Shown here: positions 1 to 5,691 of the stretch, piece by piece
How positions within the stretch are numbered: position 1 is the stretch's first letter
Layout: each line of letters starts with the position of its first letter
Assembly (NCBI GenBank): GCA_051006515.1
Contig: JBPCTD010000044.1
Span: 1 to 7,708 of the forward strand
Length of the DNA: 7,708 nucleotides
Direction of reading: 5' to 3'
DNA from: ZLKRG08 sp051006515
GTDB taxonomy: Bacteria; Actinomycetota; Actinomycetes; Nanopelagicales; Nanopelagicaceae
Notes under the pieces: generated by a model
Told to the model about the DNA's origin: nothing
Database searches by the model: none
What the model saw: the letters and a program-made list of their open reading frames with translations, nothing else
Made by a program: the position numbers and the translations under genes

Positions 1-321
1 TTTAATTACGCCATTTGGATCTAAAAGTGTGACTGAAAGGGTAGTTGGGATACGCTGCAATGGTTGCGGCGGTATTGCCCTATTTCTATTGCCGTGATGC
101 TCTTCTATCTCAACATCGCTATCGCGTTGAATTGCCGCTCCGCGATCTAAACGAACTGAAGTGCCGCCAGCTACGCTCTTTAGTTGGTCATCTATTTGAT
201 TAACTAAATATCCTTTAAGCGCAGCAGAGGTACCAAAGAAGATTGCCATAAAACCAATTGCAGAGAGCAGCACAATTCCGATGGTTAATCGAGAACGTAA
301 ACTCCATTGGCTTAATTTCAC
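1..321 (-). CDS. Sensor histidine kinase, N-terminal part (cut by the window edge)
   Basis: Reading the minus strand from a GTG at 321-319 gives 107 open codons to the window edge. The N-terminus begins VKLSQWSLRSRLTIGIVLLS. It has a basic Trp/Arg stretch, then one hydrophobic segment at about residues 12-35, then a polar, probably extracytoplasmic stretch (Gln/Asp-rich, then Pro/Gln-rich). This is the usual start of a membrane sensor kinase. The GTG overlaps the TGA stop of the response regulator (GTGA, 318-321), so the two are probably translationally coupled and form a cognate pair. The HAMP, DHp and ATPase domains would lie outside the window, so the kinase call rests on the N-terminal architecture and the neighbour. 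The stimulus cannot be inferred. It is too short for the signature motifs to be checked. Confidence 0.75.
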   Translation of the reverse strand, partial: MKLSQWSLRSRLTIGIVLLSAIGFMAIFFGTSAALKGYLVNQIDDQLKSVAGGTSVRLDRGAAIQRDSDVEIEEHHGNRNRAIPPQPLQRIPTTLSVTLLDPNGVIK

Positions 322-1040
322 TTATGCACCGGCATTCTCATGCGATAACCAACGCCACGAACAGTGTGAATTAGTGGTGGTTCATAAATATCTATTTTCT
401 TACGCAAGTAAGAAATATAGGTTTCAACAATTCCGGCATCGCCACGAAAATCATATTGCCAAACATGATCCAAAATTTGTGCTTTCGAAACTACGCGATC
501 CACATTAATCATTAAATAACGAAGCAAAATAAATTCAGTAGGAGAAAGTTCAATTAAATCTCCCGCGCGACGGACTTCATGAGTTGCTTCATCAAGTTCT
601 AAATCCGCAAAGCGAATCTTCTCATCATCAACTTCGGCGGTCATGACACCAGTTCTACGCAAAATTGCTTTCAAGCGCGCAATTAGCTCTTCCAAACTAA
701 AAGGTTTAGTCATGTAATCATCGCCGCCGCGAGTAAGTCCATAAACTTTATCTTCGACAGTATCTTTCGCAGTCAAAAAGAGCACGCCAATTTCTTGACC
801 TTCATTACGAATCTTTTCGCAGACTTCAAAACCATTTAAATCAGGAAGCATTACATCTAAAACCATTGCTTGCGGTTTGAACTCTTCGGCAACGCGTAGC
901 GCTTCCTGTCCGCTTGCCGCAGTGCGCACTTCAAAACCCACAAAGCGAAGCGAAGTTGAAATCAGATCACTGATGCTCTGCTCGTCATCGACGACCAATA
1001 CCCGCTGCTGCTTCTCAGTGCTCTTTGCTTCGCTACTCAT
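318..1040 (-). CDS. OmpR/PhoB-family response regulator
   Basis: A 240-residue two-domain transcription factor that receives phosphate from a sensor kinase and binds DNA. The receiver domain (about residues 13-130) shows the acidic pair D18-D19, phospho-acceptor D62 in VLDVMLPD, the switch Thr T90 in LFLTAK, and the conserved Lys K112 in MTKPFS. The C-terminal winged helix (about 140-238) carries the typical ELSPTEF, SKAQILDHVW, YISYLRKKID and HTVRGVGYR blocks. The ATG at 1040 was chosen because an AGGGAG sits 12 bases upstream; the frame is open to a TTG at 1061, but that lacks a properly spaced ribosome site. The downstream GTGA overlap links it to the sensor kinase. Close relatives are common in actinobacteria (MprA/TrcR/PrrA-like), but I cannot assign a specific orthologue. 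All catalytic residues are present. Confidence 0.93.
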   Translation of the reverse strand: MSSEAKSTEKQQRVLVVDDEQSISDLISTSLRFVGFEVRTAASGQEALRVAEEFKPQAMVLDVMLPDLNGFEVCEKIRNEGQEIGVLFLTAKDTVEDKVYGLTRGGDDYMTKPFSLEELIARLKAILRRTGVMTAEVDDEKIRFADLELDEATHEVRRAGDLIELSPTEFILLRYLMINVDRVVSKAQILDHVWQYDFRGDAGIVETYISYLRKKIDIYEPPLIHTVRGVGYRMRMPVHK

Positions 1041-1104
1041 ACGGTGAGCATTCTCCCTCAACCTTAGAGTTTTCTGAGAACCGCCCTTAAGCGAAGTCTG
1101 AATT

Positions 1105-1183
1105 AAAACCCGGCAAAAATTGTTGCTGCGCAGCGGTTAGGCGTAGGCCGTAAGCCAGCCGCAATCAATTGCAGCCGGGTTTT
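1105..1183 (-). terminator. Long imperfect hairpin between the EtfD-like gene and the response regulator, probable terminator
   Basis: Outer arms AAAACCCGGC (1105-1114) and GCCGGGTTTT (1174-1183) are a perfect 10-bp inverted repeat. Inside, AATTG TTGC (1118-1126) pairs with GCAA t CAATT (1161-1170). Then GGTT (1135-1138) pairs with AGCC (1157-1160) using one G-T pair, and GGC (1140-1142) pairs with GCC (1154-1156). Nearly the whole 79 bases fold as one rod. The GC-rich outer stem ends in a T run on both strands, so it can act as an intrinsic terminator for the Fe-S oxidoreductase gene that ends 10 bases before it on the minus strand. It is longer than a usual terminator, so a mobile repeat or small structured RNA is an alternative. 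Confidence 0.5.
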
Positions 1184-1192
1184 TAAATCTAA

Positions 1193-3160
1193 CTACGGCT
1201 TAACTGAGCGAAGCAGCGCTTGCGCGACGTCGAGCACTTCAACGTCAGCTTGTCGACCTTGCACGCCGTCTCTAACCATCACGCGACAGAACGGACATGC
1301 AACTGCAACCTCTTCGGCACCAGTTGCAATCGCTTCATCAACGCGATTTAAATTAATTTGAGTACCAAGTTTCTCTTCCTGCCACATACGACCGCCACCA
1401 GCGCCGCAGCAGAATGAACGATCTTGGTTACGTGGCATCTCAGTAATCTGTAAACCAGTTGCCGCAAGTAACTCACGTGGTGGCGTGTAGATCTGATTGT
1501 GGCGACCTAAGTAGCAAGGGTCGTGATAAGTAATTGATTTAGTTTCCTTTGCTACTGGCTTTAATTTTCCATCGCGCACTAATTGATTGAGCAATTGAGT
1601 GTGATGCACCATCTCAAGTTCAAAACCTTGTTGCTTGTAATCGCGACCAATTGTGGTGAAGCAATGTGGGCAAGTTGCCACAACTTTCTTCTTGCCACGA
1701 TAGTTTGAGTAAACATCTTCAAATGTTTCAATATTCTCTTTTGAAAGAATTTGATAAACGAATTCATTACCAGTGCGTCTAGCGCTATCACCAGTACATG
1801 TTTCACGCTTACCAAGAACTGCAAAGTTAACCCCTGCCATATGCAACAACTCAGCAACTGCTTTCGTAGTTTTCTTAGCGCGCTCTTCGTATGCACCAGC
1901 GCAACCAACCCAGAATAAATATTCAACATCATCTGGAATCTTGTCGGTGATAACTTGAACTGGGAAATCACACTCTGCAATCCATGATTCGCGATCTGCT
2001 TTATTTGATCCCCACGGATTGCCTTGAGTTTCAAGATTGCGATAAGTCGCTTGTAGTTGTGATGGGAATTGTGACTCCACCAAAACCTGGAAACGACGCA
2101 TATTTACGATGTGATCAATATGTTCGATATCTACGGGGCATTCATTTACGCAGGCGCCACATGTAGTACAGGACCACAAAATGTCATCAGTGATCGCACC
2201 GCCAGGGCCAACCATCTTCTCTGATTCAACTGATGCAGCCATTGCGTGATCACGCATTGCCATGATTAGAAGCTTTGGTGAAAGTGGCTTCTCTGTGTGC
2301 CAAGCAGGGCATTGCGATTGGCAACGTCCGCACTCGGTACAAGTTGTCATATCTAACAACGCTTTCCAAGTGATATCGCCGCGTTCGCCAAGACCAAAGA
2401 CATCATCATCAGCTGGATCTTCGAAGTTAACTTCTTTACCGTGTGACAACATCACTGGTAGCGCACCTAATGATGGCTTACTTAAATCTCCAGTATTACG
2501 CTTGAAGAAAATATTAAAGAACGCAAGGAAACGGTGCCATGCAACGCCCATTGTTAAATTAATTGAGATGACAATGAACCACGCCATCGAAATCACAATC
2601 TTGGCAGTTGCCCAAACTTTTATCGCTTCTGAAGTTGGGTTGGTCTGCTCTAAGTTATAAAGCGCAACTACACAAACAACAATTGCCAGAATGGTGGCTT
2701 CAACATAATAAGCACGCCAAGAAACGGAACCTAAGAATCTTGAAGTGCGACCTTTATGAAACCAACGATTTCCTTGACGGATCGCAATCAAAATAACAAT
2801 TCCGATTCCGGTTGCCCATGCAATGAACTGTGTGAAATAAAGGTATGGATCCCAATGTCCAATAACTGGTAACGCAAACTCAGGATTAAAAACTTGACCG
2901 TATGCCGTAACTAAAGTTCCAAATAAAGATAAGAAACCAATCATCACAAACCAGTGCGCAACACCTGTAACAGAGAAGTTGAGCATCTTGGTATGGCCCA
3001 GCGTCTCCTTCAACATATTTGCAAAGCGCGCAGATTTTTCGTTGCTACGAGTTGGATCTGGCTGCCCCTTCTTATAGATAGAGAGGAGCTGCTTCACAGC
3101 GCGGGCGGCGAGCGCCAGGGCGACGACGGTGATGCCATACGAAATCAAGGGATAGATCAT
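1193..3160 (-). CDS. etfD: Membrane-bound heterodisulfide-reductase-like Fe-S oxidoreductase, EtfD-like
   Basis: A 655-residue integral membrane protein that probably passes electrons to the quinone pool. The N-terminal part has about five hydrophobic segments (roughly residues 4-23, 64-86, 108-128, 151-169, 183-206), with His69 and His209 as possible haem ligands, in the manner of NarI/HdrE subunits. Next are two 4Fe-4S motifs: C274/277/280/284 (CTECGRCQSQCP) and C331/334/337/341 (CTTCGACVNECP). Two cysteine-rich CCG domains follow: C420, C455, C497, C500; then C548, C584-C585, C622, C625. This architecture and the CTECGRCQSQCPAW block match my recollection of mycobacterial Rv0338c, named EtfD, which takes electrons from EtfBA during fatty-acid oxidation; the mycobacterial protein is longer. 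No etfAB genes are visible here, so the partner is inferred. The ATG at 3160 was chosen; a TTG at 3181 adds seven residues and is possible, and neither has a strong ribosome site. Confidence 0.82.
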   Translation of the reverse strand: MIYPLISYGITVVALALAARAVKQLLSIYKKGQPDPTRSNEKSARFANMLKETLGHTKMLNFSVTGVAHWFVMIGFLSLFGTLVTAYGQVFNPEFALPVIGHWDPYLYFTQFIAWATGIGIVILIAIRQGNRWFHKGRTSRFLGSVSWRAYYVEATILAIVVCVVALYNLEQTNPTSEAIKVWATAKIVISMAWFIVISINLTMGVAWHRFLAFFNIFFKRNTGDLSKPSLGALPVMLSHGKEVNFEDPADDDVFGLGERGDITWKALLDMTTCTECGRCQSQCPAWHTEKPLSPKLLIMAMRDHAMAASVESEKMVGPGGAITDDILWSCTTCGACVNECPVDIEHIDHIVNMRRFQVLVESQFPSQLQATYRNLETQGNPWGSNKADRESWIAECDFPVQVITDKIPDDVEYLFWVGCAGAYEERAKKTTKAVAELLHMAGVNFAVLGKRETCTGDSARRTGNEFVYQILSKENIETFEDVYSNYRGKKKVVATCPHCFTTIGRDYKQQGFELEMVHHTQLLNQLVRDGKLKPVAKETKSITYHDPCYLGRHNQIYTPPRELLAATGLQITEMPRNQDRSFCCGAGGGRMWQEEKLGTQINLNRVDEAIATGAEEVAVACPFCRVMVRDGVQGRQADVEVLDVAQALLRSVKP

Positions 3161-3236
3161 GGGGGTAAGGGTAACTTTCAAGCACTCTCTGAGAACGAGA
3201 ATCGGACTGGGAATAAGTTTCCGAGAAGTAATGTTC

Positions 3237-3296
3237 CTTGAGATAGCGAAACCTTGAGTCGCGCCGACTCAACTTTATAGGTAGGATCGGCTCAAG
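3237..3296. promoter_or_regulatory. HspR operator (HAIR) with flanking half-sites
   Basis: CTTGAGT (3253-3259), 7 bases, ACTCAAC (3267-3273) matches the known HspR-associated inverted repeat CTTGAGT-N7-ACTCAAG in all but the last base. The symmetric core TTGAGTCG/CGACTCAA is a perfect 8-bp inverted repeat around CGC. Extra half-sites lie outside it: CTTGAGA (3237-3243) on the left and GCTCAAG (3290-3296) on the right. A hspR gene is encoded four genes downstream in the operon, which supports autoregulation. The operator lies between the divergent Fe-S oxidoreductase and dnaK genes and could affect both, but only the dnaK side has a clear promoter overlap. Confidence 0.88.
3254..3281 (+). promoter_or_regulatory. 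Probable dnaK operon promoter, sigma70-like
   Basis: TTGAGT (3254-3259) as a -35 box and TATAGG (3276-3281) as a -10 box are 16 bases apart. The -35 box lies within the left arm of the HspR operator and the right arm fills the spacer, so bound HspR would block RNA polymerase. A second -10-like TAGGAT at 3282-3287 exists but would be 22 bases from this -35. Transcription would start near 3288-3290, giving a leader of roughly 70 bases. No mapping data; read from sequence only. Confidence 0.6.
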
Positions 3297-3309
3297 TCTC
3301 GACTTTAAC

Positions 3310-3351
3310 CGCCCCAAAGTGGGGCACGGGCGAAAAAGCGCCCAGAAGGAG
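3310..3351 (+). promoter_or_regulatory. Structured 5' leader and ribosome binding site of dnaK
   Basis: GCCCC (3311-3315) pairs with GGGGC (3321-3325) over a 5-base loop. GGGCG (3328-3332) pairs with CGCCC (3339-3343) over AAAAAG. The first base after the second stem begins the ribosome site AGAAGGAG (3344-3351), 9 bases before the ATG at 3361. CGCCC at 3310-3314 could instead pair with GGGCG at 3328-3332, excluding both hairpins. The strong ribosome site decides the dnaK start. Any control by the hairpins is inference. Confidence 0.5.
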
Positions 3352-3360
3352 CATATAAAA

Positions 3361-4488
3361 ATGGCTAGAGCAGTTGGAATCGACCTAGGTACAACCAACA
3401 GTTGCGTCTCGGTTCTTGAAGGTGGCGAAGCTACCGTCATCGCCAACGCCGAAGGCGCTCGTACGACCCCGTCAATCGTCGCCTTTGCGAAGAATGGCGA
3501 AGTTCTAGTTGGTGAAGTGGCAAAGCGCCAAGCAGTAACCAACGTAGATCGCACCATCCGTTCCGTTAAGCGTCACATCGGCACTAACTGGACAATAGAT
3601 ATCGATAATAAGAAGTACACCCCGCAAGAAATTAGCGCACGTGTATTACAAAAATTAAAGCGTGATGCCGAAAGTTATCTCGGCGAGACCGTAACCGATG
3701 CAGTGATCACCGTTCCTGCATATTTCAATGACGCACAGCGTCAAGCAACTAAAGAAGCTGGCGAAATTGCTGGCTTAAATGTTCTACGTATCATCAACGA
3801 ACCAACTGCAGCGGCGCTCGCATACGGTTTAGATAAAGGCGATAAAGAACAGACAATTCTAGTTTTCGACCTTGGTGGCGGAACTTTTGACGTATCGCTT
3901 CTTGAAATCGGCGATGGCGTTGTCGAAGTTAAAGCAACCAATGGTGATAACCACCTTGGTGGCGATGATTGGGATCAAGCACTTGTTGATCACTTAGTAA
4001 ATAACTTCCGCGCACAGAACGGAATTGATTTAACTAAAGACAAGATGGCAATGCAGCGTATTCGTGAAGCTGCAGAGAAAGCGAAAATCGAACTTTCTTC
4101 ATCAATGCAAGCAACTGTGAATCTTCCGTACATCACAGTAGATGCAGAGAAGAATCCGATGTTCATGGATGAGACCATCACTCGTGCACAATTCCAGCAA
4201 CTAACTTCTGACTTACTTGCTCGTTGCAAGAAGCCAGTAGAAGCAGTGCTAAAGGATGCCGGTATTCCAATTTCAAATATCAATCACGTGCTACTAGTTG
4301 GTGTTTCAACTCGTATGCCAGCAGTCGTTGATTTAGTTAAAGAAATGACTGGTGGAAAAGAGCCAAATAAGGGCGTAAATCCGGATGAAGTAGTGGCCGT
4401 TGGCGCATCACTTCAAGCTGGTGTGCTTAAGGGTGAAGTGAAAGACGTTCTACTTCTTGACGTAACTCCGTTATCACTTGGTATCTAA
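3361..4488 (+). CDS. dnaK: DnaK nucleotide-binding domain fragment, ends at premature stop
   Basis: This 375-residue product is a complete Hsp70 ATPase domain plus the interdomain linker. Visible motifs are the phosphate-1 loop VGIDLGTTNS (5-14), VPAYFNDAQRQATKEAG, INEPTAAALAYGL, the phosphate-2 loop FDLGGGTFDVS (169-179), NHLGGDDWD, and the hydrophobic linker DVLLLD (362-367). The adenosine motif reads LVGVSTR (312-318), with Val315 replacing the second Gly, which may disturb adenine binding. If the TAA is real, the product could bind nucleotide at best but could not hold a peptide, since only the first residues of the substrate-binding domain are present. The ATG at 3361 was chosen over an in-frame GTG at 3319 because AGAAGGAG lies 9 bases upstream and DnaK proteins start M-A-R/K-A-V-G. 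Confidence 0.85.
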   Translation: MARAVGIDLGTTNSCVSVLEGGEATVIANAEGARTTPSIVAFAKNGEVLVGEVAKRQAVTNVDRTIRSVKRHIGTNWTIDIDNKKYTPQEISARVLQKLKRDAESYLGETVTDAVITVPAYFNDAQRQATKEAGEIAGLNVLRIINEPTAAALAYGLDKGDKEQTILVFDLGGGTFDVSLLEIGDGVVEVKATNGDNHLGGDDWDQALVDHLVNNFRAQNGIDLTKDKMAMQRIREAAEKAKIELSSSMQATVNLPYITVDAEKNPMFMDETITRAQFQQLTSDLLARCKKPVEAVLKDAGIPISNINHVLLVGVSTRMPAVVDLVKEMTGGKEPNKGVNPDEVVAVGASLQAGVLKGEVKDVLLLDVTPLSLGI

Positions 4489-4503
4489 ACTAAGGGTGGC
4501 GTT

Positions 4504-5187
4504 ATGACTAAGTTGATCGAACGCAACACCACAATCCCAACAAAGAGATCTGAAGTCTTTACTACTGCTGATGACAATCAGCCAGCAGTACAGATTCAAG
4601 TTTTCCAAGGCGAACGTGAAATGGCCGCTTACAACAAGCGACTTGGCATGTTCGAATTAACTGGACTACCACCATCGCCACGTGGCGTGCCACAGATCGA
4701 AGTTACTTTCGATATTGACGCTAACGGAATTGTTCACGTATCTGCAAAAGATCTCGGAACTGGTAAAGAGCAGAGCATGACCATCACCGGTGGCTCCGCA
4801 CTTTCTAAGGAAGATATCGAGCGCATGATGAAGGACGCCGAATCACACGCAGAAGAAGATAAGAAGCGTCGTGAAGAAGCTGAGATTCGTAACAACGGTG
4901 ACTCATTGGTTTATCAAACTGAGAAGTTCATCAACGAAAATCGCGAGAAACTTTCAAGCGGTGAAGGTGCCGAGAAGTTAGCAGAAGCTGAAACTGCAAC
5001 TGCAGATCTAAAGAAACTTCTTGAAGGCGCAGATTATCCAGGTATCAAAGCAGCAACTGAGAAGTTAGCTGGCATTAGCCAAGCACTTGGCGCTGCGTTA
5101 TATGCAGCAAATGCCGCAACAGGATCAGATGCAACTGGTAACGCTAACGATGACGGCATCCAAGATGCAGAAGTTGTCGAAGAGTAA
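4504..5187 (+). CDS. dnaK: DnaK substrate-binding domain fragment, downstream of premature stop
   Basis: This frame encodes the rest of DnaK: the beta substrate-binding domain (about 1-95 of this fragment, with LIERNTTIPTKRSE, QVFQGERE and the block FDIDANGIVHVSAKD), then the helical lid (about 100-207, starting SKEDIERMM), and an acidic tail ending DAEVVEE. The ATG at 4504 lies 15 bases after the TAA and would be residue 382 of the intact protein. AAGGGTGG (4492-4499) just before it resembles a ribosome site, so reinitiation is conceivable, although these bases are also the codons for the conserved K-G-G. The first beta strand (TPLSLGIE) would be missing, so an independent product may not fold. 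The final TAA overlaps the grpE ATG by one base. Confidence 0.75.
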   Translation: MTKLIERNTTIPTKRSEVFTTADDNQPAVQIQVFQGEREMAAYNKRLGMFELTGLPPSPRGVPQIEVTFDIDANGIVHVSAKDLGTGKEQSMTITGGSALSKEDIERMMKDAESHAEEDKKRREEAEIRNNGDSLVYQTEKFINENREKLSSGEGAEKLAEAETATADLKKLLEGADYPGIKAATEKLAGISQALGAALYAANAATGSDATGNANDDGIQDAEVVEE

Positions 5188-5675
5188 TGAGCGAAAACGA
5201 ATTAGAGACTGAACCAGTTCAAAATTCGGATGTTGTAGCAGGAGAGGTCGAGGCAGAAAGCTTCGACCTCACTGCCACATTAACGGCGGATCTACAGCGT
5301 TTACAGGCGGAATACAGCAATTATCGTAAGCGCGTAGAACGCGACCGCGCAGTTGCATCGGAAATTGCAATTGCTGCAGTTCTTTCTGAACTTTTGCCAA
5401 CGCTTGATGATTTGGACCGCGCACAAGAACACGGCGAATTAACTGGCGGCTTTAAATCAGTGGCTGATCAATTAATCAATATTGTTACCAAACTTGGTCT
5501 AGAAAAATACGGTAAAGATGGCGAAGAATTTGATCCGCAGATTCATGAAGCGTTAATGCATGAAACTAGTAGCGAAGTTCAAAGCGCTGTCGCTTCTAAG
5601 ATTCTGCAGCCAGGATATAAATTTAAAGAGCGTGTGCTAAGACCAGCACGAGTAGCAGTAACTCAACCCGAATAG
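5187..5675 (+). CDS. grpE: GrpE, nucleotide exchange factor of DnaK
   Basis: A 162-residue cytoplasmic co-chaperone that releases ADP from DnaK and acts as a dimer. It has an acidic, low-complexity N-terminus (about 1-28), a long helix beginning LQRLQAEYSNYRKRVERDR (about 37-55), and the C-terminal beta domain with the GrpE signature FDPQIHEALMHE and the end LQPGYKFKERVLRPARVAVTQ. Length is short but within the family range. The ATG shares one base with the dnaK stop (TAATGA), which implies translational coupling; no separate strong ribosome site is seen. Because it follows the dnaK C-terminal frame, its translation may depend on ribosomes reaching 5187, which the premature dnaK stop could reduce. 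Confidence 0.96.
   Translation: MSENELETEPVQNSDVVAGEVEAESFDLTATLTADLQRLQAEYSNYRKRVERDRAVASEIAIAAVLSELLPTLDDLDRAQEHGELTGGFKSVADQLINIVTKLGLEKYGKDGEEFDPQIHEALMHETSSEVQSAVASKILQPGYKFKERVLRPARVAVTQPE
5244..5270 (+). repeat. Perfect hairpin inside the 5' part of grpE
   Basis: GAGGTCGA (5244-5251) is the exact complement of TCGACCTC (5263-5270). The stem extends by a G-T pair (5252/5262) and GC/GC (5253-5254 with 5260-5261), leaving the loop AGAAA. That is 11 pairs in 27 bases, about 57 bases into the grpE reading frame. No T run follows, so it is not an intrinsic terminator. It may be chance or an RNA stability or processing element. Confidence 0.5.
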
Positions 5676-5691
5676 TTATTAGGAAATCACG

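Larger units (their letters stand above)
3361..5187 (+). pseudogene. dnaK: dnaK (Hsp70 chaperone) interrupted by one in-frame TAA
   Basis: From the ATG at 3361 to the TAA at 5185-5187 the frame would encode a 608-residue DnaK, close to the family's usual 610-625. The single interruption is TAA at 4486-4488 (codon 376), in the block DVTPLSLGI-stop-TKGGVMT, where DnaK proteins have Glu (IETKGG or IETMGG). One base, G to T in GAA, explains it. The frame does not shift, and similarity continues at once on the other side. Codon 315 is also odd: GTT (Val) in LVGVSTRMP, where VGGSTR is nearly invariant. The gene heads the operon grpE-dnaJ-hspR-pyrE and has a strong ribosome site, so it was or is functional. 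Sequencing error, strain mutation, readthrough and a genuinely split protein are all possible. The two halves are listed separately. Confidence 0.85.

Noticed and set aside
1108..1180. A 73-base stretch with 7-bp complementary ends, the size of a tRNA
   Set aside because: No T-arm (TTCRA-like) motif, no valid anticodon arm and no CCA-proximal features on either strand; a terminator-like or repeat hairpin explains it better.
1105..1183. Integron attC-like recombination site
   Set aside because: The inverted arms lack the conserved GTTRRRY and RYYYAAC core pair at the ends, and there are no cassette-like genes or integrase nearby.
2262..2660. Plus-strand open frame of 132 codons opposite the Fe-S oxidoreductase gene
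   Set aside because: It has no family resemblance and lies wholly antisense to a conserved Cys-motif region that is clearly coding on the other strand.
3319..3360. Upstream GTG start giving dnaK 14 extra residues
   Set aside because: The extension is unlike any DnaK N-terminus, overlaps the leader hairpins, and the strong ribosome site points to the ATG at 3361.
3072..3557. Minus-strand open frame of 161 codons across the divergent promoter and dnaK start
   Set aside because: It is antisense to two well-supported genes, Ser/Arg/Pro-rich without recognisable domains, and covers the HspR operator; it is a shadow frame.
4486..4488. Reassigned TAA codon or programmed recoding
   Set aside because: TAA ends dnaK, dnaJ, hspR and pyrE normally in this window, and no recoding signal is evident at the site; a substitution or sequencing error is simpler.
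4480..4510. Frameshift or intein/intron insertion as the cause of the dnaK split
   Set aside because: The two halves are in the same frame and no residues are added or lost relative to the family alignment block LSLGIETKGGVMT.
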